Origin: Chlamydiia bacterium
Lineage (GTDB): Bacteria; Chlamydiota; Chlamydiia; Chlamydiales; JAAKFR01
Length of the DNA: 38,739 nucleotides
Assembly (NCBI GenBank): GCA_020440555.1
Contig: JAGRNW010000003.1
Span: 1-38,739, forward strand
Direction: 5' to 3'
Within the stretch, counting starts at the first letter, position 1, and every line of letters begins with the position of its first letter. A program made the translations under genes and the position numbers. The notes under the pieces were generated by a model that searched no databases, was not told the origin of the DNA, and saw nothing but the letters and a program-made list of their open reading frames with translations. This document shows positions 34,215-38,739 of this stretch, piece after piece.

Positions 34215-34339
34215 CACACCCCTCCCCCTAAATAAAGAGACTAATATTTTATTGTTAATTCAATATAAATAAATAAAAAGTAATTCACTTTTTTTGTAAA
34301 ATTACAATTATAGTTTTAACCAAGAAAGAAATTAAAATT
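34215..34339. promoter_or_regulatory. AT-rich divergent intergenic region with short inverted repeat
   Basis: This 125-base, very AT-rich gap separates the antisense micro-ORF (-) from the hypothetical gene (+). It contains TTGTAA (34294-34299) and TTACAA (34302-34307), an inverted repeat with a 2-base spacer that could bind a small dimeric regulator. TATAGT just downstream is a possible -10 element for the plus-strand gene. Assignments are tentative. Confidence 0.35.
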
Positions 34340-34726
34340 ATGTCTCATACAGTAGCATTATTTGGTGAAGCTGAACTAGGAAGCTTCAAAACAGCTTATT
34401 TTTGTGATTCTCTTTCGCAACTTTCGGATATCTTCGGAGAAGCTCCTTCCGACAGTTTAGGTTTGGAGTTTGCCGTACAAGCGCTTTTATATAATCGAGG
34501 ACTGGTCTTTTTCCGCGTTCATGAAGAGGGATTCAGCGTACAGGACTATCTCCTCGGACTTAATTTTTTAGAAAATAAAAACTATATCCAACACCTCTCG
34601 GCCATCTGCCTACCAGGTGTGGGATGCAAAGAAATCATCAAAGCAACGGAACCCGTTTGCGAACTGCATAAAAGTCTTTTGATTTTAACCGAGAGAGATC
34701 TTTATGATCATCTGACAGCTAGTTAG
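34340..34726 (+). CDS. Conserved-looking hypothetical protein beside ahpC
   Basis: This 128-residue acidic soluble protein has no signal peptide or membrane helix: MSHTVALFGEAELG at the start, VQALLYNRGLVFFRVHEEGF in the middle, LSAICLPGVGCKEII later. I do not recognise a domain. C. trachomatis has, from memory, a small hypothetical gene (CT602) next to its thioredoxin-peroxidase gene (CT603), and this may be the equivalent; that is unverified. Its stop codon overlaps the convergent ahpC stop region by 8 bases. The ribosome site is weak (AAGAAAG). Confidence 0.7.
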   Translation: MSHTVALFGEAELGSFKTAYFCDSLSQLSDIFGEAPSDSLGLEFAVQALLYNRGLVFFRVHEEGFSVQDYLLGLNFLENKNYIQHLSAICLPGVGCKEIIKATEPVCELHKSLLILTERDLYDHLTAS

Positions 34727-35312
34727 CCGACACAGCAAAATACTCGATCAACCCTTCTTGCGTTGCTTTCATCGATTTTGCCCCCGGCCTCCAGTTAGCG
34801 GGACAAACTTCTCCATAATTTTCAAAAAAAATAAGCGCATCAATCATGCGCAGGGCTTCATCGACAGAGCGACCAAGGGGAAGATCATTCACTACCTGAT
34901 GACGGACAATCCCCTCTCTATCGATCAAAAAGAGGCCGCGATAAGCAATCCCCTCGTCTTCTTTTAAAACATCGTAACTTTTAGCCATTTGCTTGTTGAG
35001 ATCGGAGACTAGGGGATAACGGACTCCCTCAATGCCCCCCTTTATGCGAGGAGTATTGAGCCAAGCAACATGAGAAAAATGGCTATCAACTGAGCAGCCC
35101 ACAACTTGAGCCCTCCGTTCTTCAAATTGGGAAAGCTTCTCCTGAAAAGCGTGGAGCTCTGTTGGACAGACAAATGTAAAATCGAGCGGGTAGAAAAAAA
35201 GAACAACATATTGCCCCTTTAGAGAAGAAAGCGAAAAATTGTTTTTAATTTTCCCGTCAATCACTGCTTTTAGATTGAAGTCGGGGGCTTTTTTACCTAC
35301 TAACACAGCCAT
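34719..35312 (-). CDS. ahpC: AhpC/Prx1-type 2-Cys peroxiredoxin
   Basis: This 197-residue cytoplasmic peroxidase has the peroxidatic cysteine in FYPLDFTFVCPTE (C49) and the resolving cysteine in EVCPANWRPG (C170), with VGCSVDSHFSH between them. It reduces hydrogen peroxide and organic hydroperoxides, normally with thioredoxin or AhpF/AhpD as reductant; none is encoded nearby. The ATG at 35312 follows AAAGGTGG at ideal spacing. A GTG at 35351 would run into the tRNA and is rejected. The gene lies 34 bases downstream of tRNA-Arg on the same strand, with no terminator between them. Confidence 0.95.
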   Translation of the reverse strand: MAVLVGKKAPDFNLKAVIDGKIKNNFSLSSLKGQYVVLFFYPLDFTFVCPTELHAFQEKLSQFEERRAQVVGCSVDSHFSHVAWLNTPRIKGGIEGVRYPLVSDLNKQMAKSYDVLKEDEGIAYRGLFLIDREGIVRHQVVNDLPLGRSVDEALRMIDALIFFENYGEVCPANWRPGAKSMKATQEGLIEYFAVSAN

Positions 35313-35346
35313 AGCAACCACCTTTTTATTATTTCGATCTTCATTT

Positions 35347-35420
35347 CGCACTGGAGAGGATTCGAACCTCTGACCGCCCGGTTCGTAGCCGGGTACTCTA
35401 TCCAGCTGAGCTACCAGTGC
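35347..35420 (-). tRNA. tRNA-Arg (ACG)
   Basis: A complete cloverleaf on the minus strand: 7-bp acceptor stem GCACTGG/CCAGTGC, D arm GCTC...GAGT, anticodon stem CCCGG/CCGGG with loop CTACGAA (anticodon ACG), and T arm AGAGG-TTCGAAT-CCTCT. The discriminator is G and no 3' CCA is encoded. ACG is the inosine-modified anticodon reading CGU/CGC/CGA. Confidence 0.97.
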
Positions 35421-35434
35421 AATAGAACCAAACC

Positions 35435-35464
35435 AGTCTACCTAAGAAATCTCTTTGTGGTCAA
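35435..35464 (-). promoter_or_regulatory. Probable sigma-70 promoter for tRNA-Arg and ahpC
   Basis: On the minus strand TTGACC (35459-35464) and TAGACT (35435-35440) are separated by 18 bases, and the -10 element lies 14 bases upstream of the mature tRNA 5' end. The spacing suits a start a few bases before the tRNA. Confidence 0.55.
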
Positions 35465-35545
35465 GGTTTCGAAAATGGTATACACATTCTCAAGTAGCTC
35501 GGACATGCCTATGCGTACGAAAATTTGGAAGATTCAAGGTGTCAT

Positions 35546-36928
35546 ATGAACATTGTGATTATAGGAGCGGGGGATATTGGCCTCCATTTGGCCTCCATTT
35601 TTTCGAAGGTTGAGTATGGAGTGACCCTCATTGATAACAACTCTGATAAGCTTGAGCGAGCTTCCCGCGACCTCGACGTAGCAATCAAGCACGGATCGGC
35701 CACCGATTGGGAACTGTTGGAAGAACTTTTAGAACTCTCACCTGACTTTTTGATCGCATTGACCAGAAATGATGAGATTAATCTCGCTTCATGTCACATT
35801 GCCAAAAATTTAGGTTATCCACAAACAATTGCCCGTGTCCGCTCGATCAAATATCTCAATACAACTCGTTTGAATTTTGAACGCCTTTTTTCCACTGATC
35901 ATTTCATCAGCCCAGAAAAATTGACAGCTGATTCGATTGCTAATATGATTTTGATCCCTGGGTCGATTGCCATTGAAAATTTTGCTAATGGAGCTGTCGA
36001 ACTTAGAACGATTAAAATCCCCCCCAAATGGAAAAAAGGGGGGATCCCTCTCAAAAATCGAAGTGCGTTGGAGCTTCCTCGTCAATCGATGATAGGCCTT
36101 GTTCGCCGACCTGGGAAAAGGGGAGAAAAACCTCGTGAATGGACGAAGGAAACAATCCTCTTTCCACACGGGGATGATACGATAGAGGTAGATGATGAGG
36201 TGACTTTCATTGGAGAGACTGATGAGATCAGAAAACTCCATAAAATGATTGGACTCCATCCCAAAACCCCCAAATCTGTAGTGATTGTAGGGGGGTCCTT
36301 GATTGGGATTTATCTGGCAAAAACCTTGCTCGAAAACAACATCAGAGTGCGCATCATCGAAAAAGACTTTGCTAAATGCACGATGCTCACAGAAATGCTT
36401 CCCCATGCTACTGTGTTGCTTCATGATGGAACAGATTACCGTTTGCTTCAATCGGAAAGGGTAGGAAGCACCGATGTTTTTGTTGCTTGCACACGCAATG
36501 ATGAAGTCAATTTCCTTTCAGCCTGTGTTGCTAAAGATCTGGGATGTGAAAATACGATCATTTCTTTGTCTGATATCAGTTATTGTCCTCTGGTTCAAAA
36601 TTTAGGAATCAAACATGCTGCCTCTCCCCGCCTCAATGCGACAAATCGGATCCTTTCGATCTCTCGAGAAAAAACAATTGCTTCGATGGTGTCGATGTAC
36701 AACAGCCAGGCCGAAATTATGGAAGTTAAAGTTTCCATGGACTCTAAGATTGCAGGGATCCCTATTCACGAACTCGGCCCTCAGCTACCCCTCGATTTTT
36801 TGATTGTTGTGATTCAAAGCCGAGGACGCGTCTTTATTGCCGATGGAACACGTGTATTGACACCAGGAGATACAGTCATTGTAATTTCTCATCCTAAACA
36901 TATTAACGAAATTAAGAAATTGTTTTAA
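35546..36928 (+). CDS. trkA: Trk potassium uptake regulatory subunit TrkA
   Basis: This 460-residue cytoplasmic protein has two RCK (TrkA-N plus TrkA-C) repeats. The first Rossmann motif is MNIVIIGAGDIGLHLA at the N-terminus; the second, VVIVGGSLIGIYLAKTLLE, begins near residue 245. Conserved NDEINLASCHIAKNLG and NDEVNFLSACVAKDLG segments lie at equivalent places in each half. TrkA binds NAD(H) and nucleotides and gates TrkH. The start is ATG 35546, preceded by AAGGTG; a TTG at 35525 is rejected. The stop codon TAA is immediately followed by the trkH ATG, so the pair is an operon. Confidence 0.95.
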   Translation: MNIVIIGAGDIGLHLASIFSKVEYGVTLIDNNSDKLERASRDLDVAIKHGSATDWELLEELLELSPDFLIALTRNDEINLASCHIAKNLGYPQTIARVRSIKYLNTTRLNFERLFSTDHFISPEKLTADSIANMILIPGSIAIENFANGAVELRTIKIPPKWKKGGIPLKNRSALELPRQSMIGLVRRPGKRGEKPREWTKETILFPHGDDTIEVDDEVTFIGETDEIRKLHKMIGLHPKTPKSVVIVGGSLIGIYLAKTLLENNIRVRIIEKDFAKCTMLTEMLPHATVLLHDGTDYRLLQSERVGSTDVFVACTRNDEVNFLSACVAKDLGCENTIISLSDISYCPLVQNLGIKHAASPRLNATNRILSISREKTIASMVSMYNSQAEIMEVKVSMDSKIAGIPIHELGPQLPLDFLIVVIQSRGRVFIADGTRVLTPGDTVIVISHPKHINEIKKLF

Positions 36929-38587
36929 ATGCTCTATCGAGATATCTGCCGCACCCTTTCATTTTTTCTGTGGATCCTTCTGATCCCTCTTACTTTTCCC
37001 CTTGGAATTGCTGTTTATTGTCAGTGGATTGCCGGTCCCGAGGTTTATCCCCAACACCCCTCTCTCTTCGCTTTTTTTATCACCATCATCATCACAGCTC
37101 TTTTAGCTTTCTTATGTCATTTGATCGGAAAGAGCGGAACAGGGCATCTCTTCCGTCGAGAAGGATTATTGCTTGTGATCGTGATTTGGTTTCTTACCCC
37201 ATTGATTGGAGCCCTCCCTTTTTGGATCAGTCAGACTCTCACCAATCCCTTTGACGCCTACTTTGAGGCCGTTTCTGGCTTCACAACTACAGGGGCTGGA
37301 ATCATGTCAGCTAAGGAATATGATGCTTCGGGAAATGAAATTCCCATTAGAAAAACATTTTTAGTGGGAAAGGCAAAAACTTACGAATACTATGGAAATA
37401 TCTCTCCCATCCGCGATCCAAAAACTCATGAAATTCTCCTAACTGGTATCGACGCCGTCAGCCCAGCCCTCCTATTCTGGCGAGCTCTTACACAGTGGCT
37501 TGGAGGAGTGGGTATCATTGTTCTCTTTGTTGCCATCCTTCCAGCACTGGGAGTAGGAGGCAAAGTTCTCTATCAATCGGAGGTGACGGGACCCACGAAG
37601 GAATCCATAGCTCCTCGCATCAAAGATACGGCTAGTCAACTCTGGAAAATCTACCTTGGACTCACATTGCTTCAGATTTTTCTTTTGATGATCACCAATG
37701 CAAAAATGAGTTTCTTTGACGCGACAACCATCACTTTTTCTACCTTATCGACAGGAGGATTTACACCGAATAACGGAAGCATCGCCGCATACAACAACGC
37801 TTATACCGATTGGATTATCGTCGCCTTTATGATCATGGGAAGCATCAGCTTCTCGACCTATTTTTTTATTATGCAAGGAAAATTCGGTCGCCTCAAAGAA
37901 CCTGAATTGCGTGTCTTTCTTGCCATTCTTTTGATCACAGCTCTCTATGCTTCTTTCTCTTTAGTTGGCATGAAAAAAACCCTCTTTGCAGGACGTCTTC
38001 CTGGCGGTCCAAGCGATACTTACACCTTTTGGGAAGCGCTTAGGTATGGCACTTTTCAAGTGGTTTCGATGCAAACATCAACGGGCTTTGCCATCGCCAA
38101 CTATCAATGGTGGCCTTTTTCCGTTCAAACAATGATGCTTGTTCAAATGTTTATAGGCGGAATGGCAGGTTCGACGGCCGGTGGTCTCAAAGTGGTTAGA
38201 CTTCAGATGTATTTTAGAATCCTTGTCAATAAAATCGAACAGATTTTTCGTCCCGACACCATCAGAACCTATCGTGTAGGAGCCGCGCAAATCGATCAAA
38301 ATGTAGCAATCACAGTGCTCTGTTTTATTTTGATTGCCGCTACTCTGACAATCATTGGGACATTTGCTCTTGTTATGGATGGACTGGATCCAGAAACCAG
38401 TCTCACTTCAATTGCTAATTTTCTCAATAATGTAGGGCTCGCCTTTCGCATGGCCGGTCCCGACTATTCATTTGCTTTTTTATCTAATTTTGGAAAAATT
38501 CTCTCTTCGGTCTGGATGATTGCGGGGAGATTGGAATATTTTGCATTATTGATTATTTTTGTTCCCGATTTTTGGCGCACAAGATAA
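36929..38587 (+). CDS. trkH: Trk potassium uptake channel subunit TrkH
   Basis: This 552-residue inner-membrane protein has the four pseudo-repeated pore loops of the TrkH/KtrB superfamily. Filter-region sequences are SGFTTTGAG, STLSTGGFTPNNGS, MQTSTGFAIA and FLNNVGLAF. MAGSTAGGLKVVR marks the family block before the last repeat. About 45 extra polar residues (roughly 127-174) are inserted between the first pore loop and the FWRALTQWLGGVGIIVL helix, where E. coli TrkH has a short link. It starts directly after the trkA stop, so translation is probably coupled. A GC-rich repeat and the dispersed stem-loop repeat follow its stop. Confidence 0.94.
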   Translation: MLYRDICRTLSFFLWILLIPLTFPLGIAVYCQWIAGPEVYPQHPSLFAFFITIIITALLAFLCHLIGKSGTGHLFRREGLLLVIVIWFLTPLIGALPFWISQTLTNPFDAYFEAVSGFTTTGAGIMSAKEYDASGNEIPIRKTFLVGKAKTYEYYGNISPIRDPKTHEILLTGIDAVSPALLFWRALTQWLGGVGIIVLFVAILPALGVGGKVLYQSEVTGPTKESIAPRIKDTASQLWKIYLGLTLLQIFLLMITNAKMSFFDATTITFSTLSTGGFTPNNGSIAAYNNAYTDWIIVAFMIMGSISFSTYFFIMQGKFGRLKEPELRVFLAILLITALYASFSLVGMKKTLFAGRLPGGPSDTYTFWEALRYGTFQVVSMQTSTGFAIANYQWWPFSVQTMMLVQMFIGGMAGSTAGGLKVVRLQMYFRILVNKIEQIFRPDTIRTYRVGAAQIDQNVAITVLCFILIAATLTIIGTFALVMDGLDPETSLTSIANFLNNVGLAFRMAGPDYSFAFLSNFGKILSSVWMIAGRLEYFALLIIFVPDFWRTR

Positions 38588-38611
38588 TAGACATCTTGCA
38601 TCAGTCAGTTT

Positions 38612-38643
38612 CGTGCCCGTGAGCGTGCCCGTGCCGGTGCCCG
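38612..38643 (+). repeat. Short GC-rich tandem repeat CGTGCCCGTGnn
   Basis: Two 12-base units (CGTGCCCGTGAG at 38612, CGTGCCCGTGCC at 38624) and a partial third (GGTGCCCG) stand out as GC-rich within an AT-rich gap after trkH. Each unit contains GTGCCC plus GTG, a six-base periodicity. It could be a small microsatellite. Confidence 0.7.
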
Positions 38644-38668
38644 AAAAAATTATACTTTACACTATCAA

Positions 38669-38739
38669 CCTGAGTTTTGGGTTGTCTTCCTCGGATTCAG
38701 AGGAGTTTGCTCCGCAAATCTTGGGATTTTCAGACGAAG
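38669..38739 (+). repeat. Dispersed stem-loop repeat, copy D (cut by window end)
   Basis: It begins CCTGAGTTTTGGGTT and continues GTCTTCCTCGGATTCAGAGG, sharing long identical blocks with the copies at 116, 9884 and 11703. It contains TTTGC (38706-38710) and GCAAA (38714-38718), a perfect 5-bp stem on a 3-base loop, and CTTCCTC/GAGGAG around GGATTCA. It ends in TTTTCAGACGAAG, matching the end of the 9884 copy, and probably continues past the window. It lies downstream of trkH in the same orientation. Confidence 0.78.

Noticed and set aside
35313-35351. GTG-initiated N-terminal extension of AhpC
   Set aside because: It would start inside the tRNA gene; the ATG at 35312 has an excellent ribosome site and matches the family start.
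35810-36451. 213-codon frame on the minus strand
   Set aside because: It lies wholly inside trkA, whose protein has clear RCK motifs throughout; no ribosome site or recognisable domain.

Overview
The window looks like a chromosomal segment of a member of the phylum Chlamydiota, most likely an amoeba-associated ('environmental') lineage rather than Chlamydia itself. Three things point there: the SNF2 helicase-mreB-GTP-type PEP carboxykinase run, which I recall as a conserved chlamydial block; RsbU-type phosphatases next to a large chlamydial hypothetical protein, not far from enolase; and a cysteine-rich MOMP-like porin of the type expanded in Simkania and Waddlia. The phylum call is inference from gene content and order; I could not run a search. 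Genes are tightly packed, and almost every intergenic gap is under 150 bases.

Layout. Bases 1-220 carry no convincing gene but hold a short direct repeat and a dispersed repeat. Bases 221-7548 are a minus-strand block: SNF2/SWIM helicase, mreB, pckG and a class II cyclic-nucleotide phosphodiesterase, with gaps of 2-16 bases. Bases 7698-8860 are a self-contained minus-strand MOMP-like gene with a recognisable promoter and a strong terminator. Bases 8904-11702 hold a eukaryote-like GT15 mannosyltransferase and a gamma-glutamyltranspeptidase; the latter is bracketed by inverted copies of the dispersed repeat. Bases 11711-19321 are a translationally coupled recC-recB-recD operon on the minus strand. 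Next come an LplT-type flippase fused to a degenerate acyltransferase (+), CorA (-) and an outer-membrane porin (+).

Bases 23534-30288 are a minus-strand operon of two tandem RsbU-like transmembrane PP2C phosphatases followed by a 965-residue protein with papain-like sequence signatures. A SpoU methyltransferase-rsgA pair (+), an ECF sigma factor (-) and enolase (+) follow. An unlisted 50-residue membrane micro-ORF lies antisense to the end of eno. The right end holds a small chlamydial-type hypothetical gene, AhpC/Prx, tRNA-Arg(ACG) and the trkA-trkH potassium uptake operon.

How the genes work together. RecBCD forms one repair machine. TrkA/TrkH form one potassium transporter. The RsbU pair and the ECF sigma factor are plausible parts of environmental sensing and transcriptional control, but no anti-sigma or anti-anti-sigma gene is in the window. 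The most attractive leads are the possible papain-fold peptidase co-transcribed with two sensor phosphatases, the stem-loop repeat family (four copies, one bracketing ggt and recoding the recD tail), the eukaryote-like GT15 enzyme, the flippase with a probably dead acyltransferase domain, and the antisense membrane micro-ORF.
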